64,000 nucleotides of DNA, from assembly GCF_000026365.1 (NCBI RefSeq), contig NC_012991.1, forward strand, positions 1,302,001 through 1,366,000, in the 5' to 3' direction. The translations under genes and the position numbers were made by a program. Numbering within the stretch: the stretch's first letter is position 1; each line of letters opens with the position of its first letter. This stretch comes from Zygosaccharomyces rouxii (lineage: Eukaryota; Ascomycota; Saccharomycetes; Saccharomycetales; Saccharomycetaceae). This document shows, in pieces, positions 38,223 through 47,621 of the stretch. Below the pieces are notes generated by a model. That model was given only the letters and a program-made list of their open reading frames with translations, had not been told where the DNA came from and ran no database searches.

Positions 38223-40154
38223 ATGTTTGCACGAGGAGGTAAGTTATTCCCTAAGGCACTTGCCCTGACGGGTACAGTCGGAGGTGCCTTGGCAGTTCAC
38301 CAATATATGGATTCCAGGAGACAAAGCTCAGCATTGAGTAATGAAGTCCCAGTCGTATCTCCTATCGACCCCAGGCCATCTGTTAATCTGCCAAGTAGAG
38401 AGGATCTTTTATCAAATTTACAAAAAACCGATAAATTTGACGTTTTAATTATCGGCGGTGGTGCTTCAGGTGCTGGTTCAGCATTAGACGCTGCTACAAG
38501 AGGTCTTAATGTCGCATGCGTAGAAGCTAACGATTTTGCGTCTGGTACTTCTTCCAAATCCACAAAAATGGCTCATGGTGGTGTTCGTTATCTGGAAAAA
38601 GCTGTTTTCGAATTATCAAGGGCTCAATTGGATCTGGTTATCGAAGCTCTTAACGAACGTGGTCACATGCTGGAGACTGCACCTCATTTGTGCAAAATCT
38701 TACCTATTATGATTCCTGTTTATTCTTATTGGCAAGTTCCCTATTTCTTTGCTGGTTGTAAATTATATGATTGGTTTGCTGGTAAACAAAACTTAAGATC
38801 TTCTTACCTTTTGTCCAAGACTTATGCATCTGAATTGGCTCCAATGTTGGATGAAAGTAAATTGAAAGCTGGTCTTGTTTATCACGATGGTTCCTTTAAT
38901 GATTCACGTATGAATTCTACTTTAGCTATTTCAGCTATTGAACATGGGGCTACTGTATTAAATTATGTCAAAGTTACTCAATTACTAAAGGATTCTTCTA
39001 CCAATAAAGTCGAAGGTGCTATCGTAGAGGATCAAGAAACTGGGAAACAATATCAAGTTAAAGCTAAGGTTACCGTAAATGCCACTGGTCCTTATTCTGA
39101 TTTAATTTTACAAATGGATAAGAATAAGAACGGTCTGCCTGATCCTCAACCACCTCAACCTGCTAATGTTTCTATTGCTACTGAAGTTGCAGTTAATAAA
39201 CCAAATATGGTTGTCCCCAGTGCAGGTGTTCACATTATTCTACCTTCGTACTATTGTCCCAAAACTGTTGGGTTGTTAGATGTTAAAACTGCCGATGGTA
39301 GAGTTATGTTTTTCTTACCATGGCAAGGTAAAGTTTTAGCAGGTACTACTGATATTCCAATGAAAACTGTCCCACAAAATCCAACTGCAACTGAAGCCGA
39401 TATCCAAGATATCTTGCGTGAATTACAACACTATATCAAATTCCCTGTCAGAAGAGAAGATGTTCTATCTGCATGGGCTGGTATTAGACCATTAGTTATG
39501 GATCCAAGAAAGAGAAAAGACACTGGTGGTAGCACTGAAGGTTTGGTTAGAAATCATCTGATTTTTACTAGTGAAACTGGTTTAATTACGTTAGCAGGTG
39601 GTAAATGGACCACTTACAGAGAAATGGCTGAACAAACTATCGATGAGGTTGTTAAAGAAGGTGGATTTAGTGTTAAACCATGCATTACAAGGAAAATAAA
39701 ATTAGCCGGTGGTGAAAATTGGACTCCAAATTTAAGTGCCCTGTTGGCCCAGCACTATAAATTATCACAAGCCATGTCTCAACATTTATCTAACAATTAC
39801 GGTACAAGAGCTCCAATAATTTGCGAATTGTTTAAAGAAGATGAAAGAAACCAATTACCTGTAGCATTTGGTGGCAGAGAAAATGTTACCGTTTTACACC
39901 ACGTTAACTTCGATTCTTTCCGTTATCCATTCACTATCGGTGAATTTCTCTACTCGATCCGTCATGAATATTCTAGAAAAGCTACTGATTTCTTAATGAG
40001 AAGAACTAGATACGCCTTTTTAGATGCAGCTAACGCATTGACTGCTGTCGAAGGTACCGTTAAGGTTATGGGTGATGAATTAAACTGGGATTCAGCAAGA
40101 AGACAGCGTGAAATCGAGGAATGCACTGAATTCATCAAAACTTTTGGTGTGTAA
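38223..40154 (+). CDS. GUT2: Mitochondrial FAD-linked glycerol-3-phosphate dehydrogenase
   Basis: Gut2 oxidises glycerol-3-phosphate to dihydroxyacetone phosphate at the outer face of the inner mitochondrial membrane and feeds electrons to ubiquinone. It serves glycerol catabolism and the G3P shuttle. The 643-residue protein (S. cerevisiae 649) begins with a basic presequence and a hydrophobic stretch (about 10-25). The FAD-binding motif LIIGGGASGAGSALDAATRG (about 75-94) is followed by SGTSSKSTKMAHGGVRYLEK, and later LPWQGKVLAGTTD and WAGIRPLV. The C-terminal DAO-associated domain is complete. Position and orientation match YIL155C. Confidence 0.97.
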   Translation: MFARGGKLFPKALALTGTVGGALAVHQYMDSRRQSSALSNEVPVVSPIDPRPSVNLPSREDLLSNLQKTDKFDVLIIGGGASGAGSALDAATRGLNVACVEANDFASGTSSKSTKMAHGGVRYLEKAVFELSRAQLDLVIEALNERGHMLETAPHLCKILPIMIPVYSYWQVPYFFAGCKLYDWFAGKQNLRSSYLLSKTYASELAPMLDESKLKAGLVYHDGSFNDSRMNSTLAISAIEHGATVLNYVKVTQLLKDSSTNKVEGAIVEDQETGKQYQVKAKVTVNATGPYSDLILQMDKNKNGLPDPQPPQPANVSIATEVAVNKPNMVVPSAGVHIILPSYYCPKTVGLLDVKTADGRVMFFLPWQGKVLAGTTDIPMKTVPQNPTATEADIQDILRELQHYIKFPVRREDVLSAWAGIRPLVMDPRKRKDTGGSTEGLVRNHLIFTSETGLITLAGGKWTTYREMAEQTIDEVVKEGGFSVKPCITRKIKLAGGENWTPNLSALLAQHYKLSQAMSQHLSNNYGTRAPIICELFKEDERNQLPVAFGGRENVTVLHHVNFDSFRYPFTIGEFLYSIRHEYSRKATDFLMRRTRYAFLDAANALTAVEGTVKVMGDELNWDSARRQREIEECTEFIKTFGV

Positions 40155-40475
40155 CAAAGATACGAAAAGCGACATGACTTCATAACTACCATAAATAATG
40201 ATAACGCATAATGCACAAATATATTCGAGATAGTAAAAAAAAAATAAATAAGAAATCAAATGAACACGGAGGGCACGATGTGTTGATGACTCATTATATT
40301 CTTTACATACACACAAACATATATTTAGATATATATATGTACATTGATTTTTTTTTTTTTTTTTTTTTTAGAATAACTTAACTTAACTGAACTCATTTAC
40401 TAACCAACTAGAATACATTCGTCATAAGATCGTTATCAACATAAGCATAGCAAATAAACAACATAACGACATAGG
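40155..40475. other. GUT2-UBP convergent spacer with T22 run
   Basis: A 321-bp A+T-rich convergent spacer with TATATATATGTA near 40329-40340 and an uninterrupted T22 run at 40348-40369. These are suited to 3'-end formation in both directions. No gene is seen. Confidence 0.45.
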
Positions 40476-43400
40476 CTAATCAATTCTTTCGTAAAACAAA
40501 ACGTAGACATCCTTACTAGAGACTTTGTTAACACCTTGAGATAAATTACCATGGCTAGTTTCATGTTTAACCACTTCATCATCAAAATAGTACCATTGTT
40601 GACGATTATTTTCTAAATCATGATCACGATTCTTGTTTACCAATGAAGTATAATGTCCACTTATCAAATTACCATTATGATTTACCACAGCATAAAGTCT
40701 ATATTTGAGAGTTTCATTATTTTTCAATACAATGTTCAAAATTAATGGATATGTGATTACGGTTTCATTTTTCTTTGTCAAATCGTAATAAAATCTTGAT
40801 AGATGAATCACTAATACCGGTGGTAATGTAACAAAATTCGTAGCTCTAATGGAAAAAGAATTCTTTTTTGATCCGCTATTACTACTGCTATTATTATTCG
40901 TGTTGCTACTACTAGAGCTTGAGTTTAATAGATTAAATGGAGAAAGGGACTTTGAACTGGATGATTTACGCTTTCTAGGAAATAGCAAAAATTTGGTCTT
41001 ACTCTTTAAACTACTTCCTTCTTCATCCTTCTTTTTAGCTTTCCTTGGCTCTGGAGAAGCTGTTGAGCCAGAAGAACTGCTTTGTTTATTATGACGCTGA
41101 TTAGATTCTGATTTTTCCTTTTGGACAGTTACACCACATTTGGGACAATCCCATGCATTTTCTCGTGACATCACTTCATCACTAGTAAACATATTAATAC
41201 AATCCTCTAAATTTACCCAATTACCTTTACTGGAAGATAGAAAACTGGACGAAGGTTTAGGGATTGCTAATGAAAGAATGTAAAAAGTGGAATAGGAATA
41301 TGATGAATAACCACATTTTTTACAATGTAATCCATTCTCTAATTGACCTTGGAAAATTTTATCAATCGGGGAAAACTTAGTGTTGATCAAACTATTCTCA
41401 AACCACTGTTTATATTCTTCCTTTTGTACTTTCGAAGTCTCAGCATCGTAAAGAAGTAACTCAGGATGTGCATTCAATACTTCAGTTTGATTTGATAATT
41501 CATCATGAAGACGATCAATTGTTAGCATCAAAAACTCTTGAGCATCTTGCTGATCATCCGGTATGTTAAAATCGGGTCTCAAAAAATTACAGATCTTGAG
41601 AAAACTTGTAGGTACCACGGAACAACCACCATTCATGTACATTTTACGGATTAAGACGCTAAACGATTTTGATAATTTCCCAGTATCTTCTAATTCAGGA
41701 TTGAAAAATCTTTCATAATTGGATGGTTCAAAAAGGTCTCGAAACATATTGGTAGCAAACAGACATTGTAACATACTATTAATGTAACAGGTAGCCCCCA
41801 AGTTACGAAGACCAGTAATGGAAAGTGCCACATATTTGTTATTGCTACGTTCAATAGTAGGTACACTGAATTGTCTTTGACGCATTGGATAAGAATCCAA
41901 CTGACTTAGCTGTTCAGGCGCAACTACATTTTTTGGCACTTCTGCGGGTGAACTTACAGTACGACTTCTAGGCCTAGTATGGTTTTTATCTTCCTGTTGT
42001 TCTAATTGAATCTTGGGAGGAACAGGCGGTGGCATTTCTTTGGTAATGGGTAAGGTCGCTGGAGGTGGTGGTGGAGGCAAGTTTCTCATTCTCTCAGGCA
42101 AAGCTGGTGGCTTCCACGGGACTGGCTCAATATGTTTAGCATTAGCAGATTTTTCCTTACCCTCCTTATTACTAGAATAAGGTCTGTACAAATAGTCATC
42201 AACTCTTATCCCAAATTGAGTTAGATATTTCTTCAATACTGCTTTCCACTTTTCATATCCACCTAACAGATAAGATGGTAAAGATCTGAGAGATACTTCT
42301 TGAGATGCCACCACTAAGTTGTAAAACACAAACAGGTAATCAAAATCCATCTCCATATAAGTTTTCATATCGGTATAGTAAACGATAAAATCAAACGAAC
42401 CTCTCTTATTGAAAATCGAATTCTTTAATCTTTCGTCCAACACTGAAATATCAGTTACTGGAGTCTTAGTGTTAACGTCCCATAACATCCTGGGATCTAT
42501 GAAAACCATATTAGGAGCTAAAATATAGTTGAATTTATACCTTGATTGCAATCTCAAATCGATCAGCAACAATCTGTTACGTTCCTTCTTGTTTGATAGG
42601 ATGGAGAATAATTCCGGTGAAGTAATAATACTCTGCTTCTGTAATCTTTTCATAGCTTGGACTTCACTCTCAGGGAAAGTGGCCCCTTTGTTTTCACCAA
42701 AATCATGGTCACCATCATCCATGTAAACACTATGATACGAATCCTTCCTATGGGCCACGGCTCTATCTACTTTAGCATCCCAAAAATGTTGCTCATCATC
42801 ATCTTTTCCTAGCTGATGTGTTTCTTGCTGCACGCCGTGATGATGACGGTGGTCCTGCTGTGGATGTTCTTTTTCTTCAACGGTCAACTCCGACTTCGAC
42901 TTATGCTTAGGGTATCCTAAAGGTGAAAGAGACAATTCTGGTGCCTCCTTACCCACGGTGTCCACAGATAATGAGGACGGGACGGCAGAATCTAATGCTA
43001 GTTTCAATTGATCATTGGGTTCTAAATTGGGGGCCTTCCAAAGTGGTACGTTCCCTGTATCATGAGAATGGAAGTTACTATCACTCCGAATAAAGTCCCA
43101 TTTCTTATGCATTTTCGGCAAAGTGGATCCATTTCCAGCTAACGTTAAACGAGAAATCTCCGAATCCAATCCATTATCGGGTGATGAGAATGCCCTTTTC
43201 CTTTCCACGTCTTTCAATTTTCTAAAATCTCTATCAAGGACAGAATCTACTTCGTCCTTGACCATGAGCAACACGTTTGTCATGTTAACTTGATTTTCGT
43301 AAAGTTTTTTCAATGCATTGTGAACCTGGAAAGTCTTATTTCTTGCCTGAAATTGGGTTGATTGTGGAATTATCAAATACAAAAAGTAGCAACCAATAAT

Positions 43401-43610
43401 ATAAGCAGTCAATGCATCTTGCTTATTTCTGTTCTTCATCTCATCCGAAAACGATTCATACAGATACCTTGTATGGTCCATAAGATCGTCTAGATCTTCC
43501 AATTTTAGGACTGCGTAGTGTGGTTTTATATCATCTTCATAGATGTCTTCCACCAGTCTCAACAGTTCACTGGAGTACTCGGGCGTGAACCAAGTAGTAT
43601 TGGCAGACAT
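40476..43610 (-). CDS. UBP7: Ubiquitin-specific protease with rhodanese-like domain (Ubp7/Ubp11 type)
   Basis: This 1044-residue protein (S. cerevisiae Ubp7 1071) is single copy for UBP7 (YIL156W) and UBP11 (YKR098C). A helical N-terminal domain (1-130) and polar linker precede a rhodanese-like domain (about 323-457). Where the catalytic Cys loop of rhodanese would lie the sequence reads IVYYTDMKTY, so it is probably inactive. A proline-rich segment (about 475-560) follows. The USP catalytic domain from about 600 has the Cys box NLGATCYINSMLQCLF, zinc-type CxxC pairs CKKCG and CPKCG, and the His box LISGHYTSLV with WYYFDDEVV. Ubp7 acts on endocytic machinery. The frame is open from a TTG at 43754; the ATG at 43610 (MSANTTWFTP) is the start. 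Confidence 0.92.
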   Translation of the reverse strand: MSANTTWFTPEYSSELLRLVEDIYEDDIKPHYAVLKLEDLDDLMDHTRYLYESFSDEMKNRNKQDALTAYIIGCYFLYLIIPQSTQFQARNKTFQVHNALKKLYENQVNMTNVLLMVKDEVDSVLDRDFRKLKDVERKRAFSSPDNGLDSEISRLTLAGNGSTLPKMHKKWDFIRSDSNFHSHDTGNVPLWKAPNLEPNDQLKLALDSAVPSSLSVDTVGKEAPELSLSPLGYPKHKSKSELTVEEKEHPQQDHRHHHGVQQETHQLGKDDDEQHFWDAKVDRAVAHRKDSYHSVYMDDGDHDFGENKGATFPESEVQAMKRLQKQSIITSPELFSILSNKKERNRLLLIDLRLQSRYKFNYILAPNMVFIDPRMLWDVNTKTPVTDISVLDERLKNSIFNKRGSFDFIVYYTDMKTYMEMDFDYLFVFYNLVVASQEVSLRSLPSYLLGGYEKWKAVLKKYLTQFGIRVDDYLYRPYSSNKEGKEKSANAKHIEPVPWKPPALPERMRNLPPPPPPATLPITKEMPPPVPPKIQLEQQEDKNHTRPRSRTVSSPAEVPKNVVAPEQLSQLDSYPMRQRQFSVPTIERSNNKYVALSITGLRNLGATCYINSMLQCLFATNMFRDLFEPSNYERFFNPELEDTGKLSKSFSVLIRKMYMNGGCSVVPTSFLKICNFLRPDFNIPDDQQDAQEFLMLTIDRLHDELSNQTEVLNAHPELLLYDAETSKVQKEEYKQWFENSLINTKFSPIDKIFQGQLENGLHCKKCGYSSYSYSTFYILSLAIPKPSSSFLSSSKGNWVNLEDCINMFTSDEVMSRENAWDCPKCGVTVQKEKSESNQRHNKQSSSSGSTASPEPRKAKKKDEEGSSLKSKTKFLLFPRKRKSSSSKSLSPFNLLNSSSSSSNTNNNSSSNSGSKKNSFSIRATNFVTLPPVLVIHLSRFYYDLTKKNETVITYPLILNIVLKNNETLKYRLYAVVNHNGNLISGHYTSLVNKNRDHDLENNRQQWYYFDDEVVKHETSHGNLSQGVNKVSSKDVYVLFYERID

Positions 43611-44151
43611 AAAGTAAGGGAGGGTGTTGGTCAAAATATGTACAAAATAGTGCCCTTGAAATCTTTCAAAGTTGTAAGTAGAGTAAATGGGAGCCGACAG
43701 AATAAAATATAATGTCTTAAAATCACCAAAACGAGCTCCCAAGCACCTTTCCAACCTAGTGAGAAGTTCGTTTCTCTAGAATGTGTGCAAACATTTTTGG
43801 TTCACATTTATTGATTGACACCTGATACCTCATCACTGTTTACGTGCCGCGTATCATTTTTTTTTCCAGCTGTGATCGTAAATTTCAATATACTCATCTC
43901 ATCTCATCTCATCTCATCCCATACCGACGATAAGAACTATAGGAATAGTACGTAGAATAGTGCAACGATTTGCCATCGCTAGATTTTGCTTTGTGTGCTA
44001 GTTTCATTGGCAATTTGCTATTATACTTTAGTGGATTTGACTTTCTCCTTTAATGCTGGGGAGATTGAAATAGAATTTCGTAAAAGCTAAGCTAGTGAGC
44101 TAAACGTGTTCTGTATTCTGGTAATCAGTAGAATCGAAATATTAGCAGCTC
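43611..44151. promoter_or_regulatory. UBP7-BAS1 divergent promoter
   Basis: A 541-bp shared promoter containing the (CTCAT)n repeat at 43893-43919. A frame continues upstream of UBP7 from 43610 to 43754 but lacks an ATG, so it is probably noncoding leader. No Gcn4 or Bas1 site could be assigned with confidence. Confidence 0.4.
43893..43919. repeat. (CTCAT)n pentanucleotide repeat in the UBP7-BAS1 promoter
   Basis: Five near-perfect copies of CTCAT/ATCTC. It is the reverse complement of the GAGAT-type repeat at 25686-25715 and likewise lies in a divergent promoter. Confidence 0.75.
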
Positions 44152-46227
44152 ATGACAACGAACGAGAAGAAAGCAAAAGGTTCTAAAATCAAGAAAGGTG
44201 TGGATTTCGATCTTCTGGTGGTGACAGAATCACTTGGCTACAAGACGTATAGAAAAAATCGTAGGAATTCGTGGTCGAGGGAAGAAGACGACAAGTTGAA
44301 ACAGTTGATAAGTGCAGCACTAATAGAATTAGGCTATGCTAGAGGCGTCGCGGATATCAAGACGATTCAAGAATCGGAAAGGATTTGCAAAAATATATCG
44401 TGGGAACACATTGCCAATCTTTTCAATGATCCAGCAAGGAAGCCCAAGGACTTGAGGAAACGTTGGACATCATCATTGGATCCTAATTTGAAAAAGGGTA
44501 AGTGGACACCTGAAGAAGACGCACAACTTTTAAAGGCATATGAAACTCATGGAGCTCATTGGCAAAGCGTCTCAGAGAGCATTCCAGGTAGAACAGAAGA
44601 TCAATGCGCCAAAAGATATATTGAAGTATTAGGACCAAGTACAGAGGGCAGACTAAGGAAATGGACTCTTGAGGAAGATTTGAGCCTTGTGAATAAAGTT
44701 AAAAAATATGGTACAAAATGGAGAAGAATATCGTCAGAAATGGAGTTTAGACCAAGCTTAACTTGTAGAAACCGTTGGAGAAAAATTATCACATCTGTGG
44801 TTCGTAATAAGGCAAGTCCGGAAATTGCAGATGCTGTTAAAGGCGATCAAGATGTATCGTCTTCATTGAGCTCCTTCCTAAGTCAGGGAAAATCAAACAA
44901 TGAACCTGATAGTGAAGATGAAAGTTCTTCCAGGGAGAATAAAAGTAAGCATATGGAACAAGGCGAAGATGAAGAAGAAGATGAAGAAGATGAGAGTGCC
45001 AGTGAGTTAGAGACGGAGCTTCCAAGCAAAAATAATTTAAATGCTAAACACGAACCAAATACCGACCCTGCAGTGATGAATATGCTGGATCCAATAAGAA
45101 CGGGTATAGACTCCGAGAATAACGGGCAACATCAACAGCAGCATCAACGACCACCGCAGACGCAGGCGCCACAGACACAAGGCAAGTCACCTCATAGGAG
45201 TCACATGGAATGGAAATATATTCTCAAGGATGGTGATGAATTGTCAGTGTCTAGCGGTGTGATTGATAGCACTAATTTAGTCAAGGAATTAATTGAACAA
45301 GCCAGAAAGCACCAGTTAAAGATATCCATCCATCAACACATTCATAACCATTATAGTGCTCCTCAGGAGTTAAGTGCAAGTGAACAGCTACAAAGTATCC
45401 AACCATCCACGACTTTTGACGCCTATTCAAATTTCCGCACAAGCACGTCTTCACCTTCTACAGGCTCTTCTAGTAGGGATTTATTATCTAATACTGCCGC
45501 CACTGCAACTGCAACCAAACCTGTTTTCCCAGAAGGCTATCAAGAATTTCTTTCGCCCTCGCCGAATTATAACGCTGCATTTGGATTCGAACCATTTTCA
45601 CCCTATGCACCAAGACCTGATTTACCACCACCAACAGCGGCACCCTGTGCAACCCCTGGCATAGTAAATCGCGGAACTGATGAAGTACAAGACGTCAGTA
45701 GACACAGAGTGTCTCATTTCAACTACCTACCACCTGCATTAAAACCCCAATTGGAATCATCTGACTCTACAAAGGCATCAAATTTAAATATTCTTCTAAA
45801 CCCAACACCATCAAATGGTAGAAGGGCATCAGCGAAACGAAGAAGAAGGAAACAAGGCTCCTTACGTTCAGGTTCGAATACACCGGGCTCATCACATACA
45901 TCACCAGATGACGGTAGACAACAGGGATCGAACGGGGGTGGATCCGATCATACAAAATCGGTCGGATCGATGAATGATGATGAGGGACTCGATTTTTGGG
46001 AAAATCTAAGATCTTTGGCAGGACGACCGGCTAGAGCACAGCAGGAAGAATTCAAACAGCCAAATATCAATCCCTTTGACGATGAAAGTAGAGACTTGAT
46101 CTATGGTCTTTTTAACGGTAACGGTGCTAATGATAACGAATTGGATTCGAACACATTATCAAGACTAGACCATCAAAGTCCGTTTCCGCTTGATGATGAA
46201 ACGTTTATACCTTTTAACCCTAGTTAG
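44152..46227 (+). CDS. BAS1: Myb-type transcription factor Bas1 of purine and histidine synthesis
   Basis: Bas1 works with Pho2/Bas2 to activate ADE genes and basal HIS4. The 691-residue protein (S. cerevisiae 811) has three Myb repeats. Repeat 1 is long and divergent, starting SWSREEDDKLKQLI (about 41-110). Repeat 2 begins KGKWTPEEDAQLLKAYETHG (about 117-163) and repeat 3 is RKWTLEEDLSLVNKVKKYGT with NRWRKI (about 170-222). Acidic and Ser/Gln-rich regions follow, including a poly-E run (about 270-285). A conserved block at 350-400 (MEWKYILKDGDELSV) likely corresponds to the Bas1 interaction and regulatory domain. Its locus YKR099W lies next to UBP11 and SKG1 orthologs, as here. Confidence 0.94.
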   Translation: MTTNEKKAKGSKIKKGVDFDLLVVTESLGYKTYRKNRRNSWSREEDDKLKQLISAALIELGYARGVADIKTIQESERICKNISWEHIANLFNDPARKPKDLRKRWTSSLDPNLKKGKWTPEEDAQLLKAYETHGAHWQSVSESIPGRTEDQCAKRYIEVLGPSTEGRLRKWTLEEDLSLVNKVKKYGTKWRRISSEMEFRPSLTCRNRWRKIITSVVRNKASPEIADAVKGDQDVSSSLSSFLSQGKSNNEPDSEDESSSRENKSKHMEQGEDEEEDEEDESASELETELPSKNNLNAKHEPNTDPAVMNMLDPIRTGIDSENNGQHQQQHQRPPQTQAPQTQGKSPHRSHMEWKYILKDGDELSVSSGVIDSTNLVKELIEQARKHQLKISIHQHIHNHYSAPQELSASEQLQSIQPSTTFDAYSNFRTSTSSPSTGSSSRDLLSNTAATATATKPVFPEGYQEFLSPSPNYNAAFGFEPFSPYAPRPDLPPPTAAPCATPGIVNRGTDEVQDVSRHRVSHFNYLPPALKPQLESSDSTKASNLNILLNPTPSNGRRASAKRRRRKQGSLRSGSNTPGSSHTSPDDGRQQGSNGGGSDHTKSVGSMNDDEGLDFWENLRSLAGRPARAQQEEFKQPNINPFDDESRDLIYGLFNGNGANDNELDSNTLSRLDHQSPFPLDDETFIPFNPS

Positions 46228-46327
46228 ATAAACACACGAATTAGAATATTATAATTAATAAGTTAATAATCAAGTAATAATAATAATGACAATAGTAATC
46301 GATAGCTTGTCGTTAAACATCAATCAC

Positions 46328-46616
46328 CTATTTTCTCCCAAAGTACGGAGATGATCCACAAGTCGCCACACTGTAATCGTAAATAGATTCACCCATGTTT
46401 AAATATCTTGACATGTAATCTCTAATAGTCATATTTTCAATAGTTTGCAACTTGGGGGTCAAGCCAGTATTCCTTCTAAGGCCTGCTAAACAAGTCGATA
46501 CCAATATAAGATCGATTGAAATATGGATAGTTTTGCCGAGCTATATCGACGGTGTTAGTACCATTTGAAAGAGAAAAAAAATGGAGAAATACACAGGCAG
46601 CACATACCACAGTCAT
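46328..46616 (-). CDS. ATG44: Mitofissin Atg44 (DUF1748 family), with one intron
   Basis: Spliced gene on the minus strand: exon 1 46616-46608 (ATGACTGTG), intron 46607-46541 (67 bp), exon 2 46540-46328. The donor is GTATGT, the branch point a perfect TACTAAC (46560-46554) and the acceptor ATATAG. The product is 73 residues: an amphipathic N-terminus MTVLGKTIHISIDLILVSTC leading into LAGLRRNTGLTP, then YMSRYLNMGESIYDYSV and a terminal SSPYFGRK. These are the fingerprints of the fungal DUF1748 family. S. cerevisiae YIL156W-B (Atg44/Mdi1, 73 residues by my recollection) acts in the mitochondrial intermembrane space in fission for mitophagy. It lies between UBP7 and COA1 in the same orientation as there. 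Gene finders ignoring introns would miss it. Confidence 0.9.
46541..46607 (-). other. ATG44 intron
   Basis: A 67-bp intron after a 9-nt first exon, in phase 0. The donor GTATGT and branch TACTAAC are canonical. The acceptor AG lies only about 12 nt after the branch adenosine region, close to the minimum for yeast. A later AG (46483-46484, GCAG) would put exon 2 out of frame. Confidence 0.85.
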
Positions 46617-46783
46617 AGATCAGTTTGATTTGGTTATACCCTTGTTTTAGTACGTTGAATAGTATTACTTTTCGTCAGCTGATAGGCTTCTTATTGGTAA
46701 GATGAACTGTAAGAAAACAAAAAAAAAATAATTCTTAGAAGATTAATCCAACTTTAATTCAAATTGAACAATAAAGAAAAACG

Positions 46784-47335
46784 ATGTCCTTTATGCTTCG
46801 CAGTTTGGTCTCTAGATCGTTGACACGATCCCTACGCCTGCCTAAAAGACGTCTATTAGCTACACAAAGTACTCCTGACTTTGTTTTGAAGGATAAGAAT
46901 AGACCATTGAGAGTGGAAAGGGAATTGCCAGATCCATTTGCATACAAAGTAAAGAATCGTGCTACATTTGCAGCTTTTAGCATTGGTGTTGTCGCAGCAT
47001 TAGCAATAATTTTCAACTATGAAAAGACAGAATCTCCAATTATCTCAAATACATTCTACCATTTACGTAGATCCCCGAGGACAAGAGAATTACTAGGTGA
47101 AAATATTGAATTCGATGGCCTAATGCCTTGGGTTCATGGTGAATTGAATCAAGTTGCAGGTAAGGTTAATATACGGTTTAACATTAGGGGTAGTAAGGGC
47201 ACCAAAGCTGTTGTAAGATTAGTCGCTAATAAGGACAATGAATTTAAGGAATTCTTAATTCGCGAATGGAGTCTAACAGCTGATGATGAACAAATTGATC
47301 TTTTAGAGGAAGGGGATTTGAAAGCCTTAGGTTAA
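46784..47335 (+). CDS. COA1: Cytochrome c oxidase assembly factor Coa1
   Basis: Coa1 is an inner-membrane protein that binds newly made Cox1 with Mss51 and Shy1 during complex IV assembly. The 183-residue protein (S. cerevisiae 197) has a strongly basic presequence (MLRSLVSRSLTRSLRLPKRR) and a single membrane segment at about 64-82 (ATFAAFSIGVVAALAIIF). It ends with a soluble intermembrane-space domain containing VAGKVNIRFNIRGSKGTKAV. It shares a 167-bp divergent promoter with ATG44, another mitochondrial gene, as in S. cerevisiae (YIL156W-B and YIL157C). Confidence 0.95.
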   Translation: MSFMLRSLVSRSLTRSLRLPKRRLLATQSTPDFVLKDKNRPLRVERELPDPFAYKVKNRATFAAFSIGVVAALAIIFNYEKTESPIISNTFYHLRRSPRTRELLGENIEFDGLMPWVHGELNQVAGKVNIRFNIRGSKGTKAVVRLVANKDNEFKEFLIREWSLTADDEQIDLLEEGDLKALG

Positions 47336-47542
47336 AATTGATAGCAGAATAAAAGTGTAAAAAGCCTTGTAGATAGAACTCATAGTTACACAGTTTTTAT
47401 CTTGAAAAAATACAATATAGATATTATACGAATATAATGCCACAAGGGGAAAGACGAAGCACAACATGGAGCATACATGCAACGGTCAATCCACATGAGA
47501 ACTGCTTTCATGCTCGCCACACATCCTATTTGTTCATATTTC

Positions 47543-47544
<2 letters not shown>

Positions 47545-47575
<31 letters not shown>
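47545..47575. repeat. Homopolymer T31 downstream of COA1
   Basis: An uninterrupted run of 31 T residues in the convergent COA1-SKG1 spacer, 47 bp before the SKG1 stop codon. It is the longest homopolymer in the window and likely to be length-variable or mis-sized in sequencing. Confidence 0.9.
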
Positions 47576-47576
<1 letters not shown>

Positions 47577-47621
47577 GTGTAATATAAGGAAAATAAAAAT
47601 CGAAGATGGATTTTCAAATTT

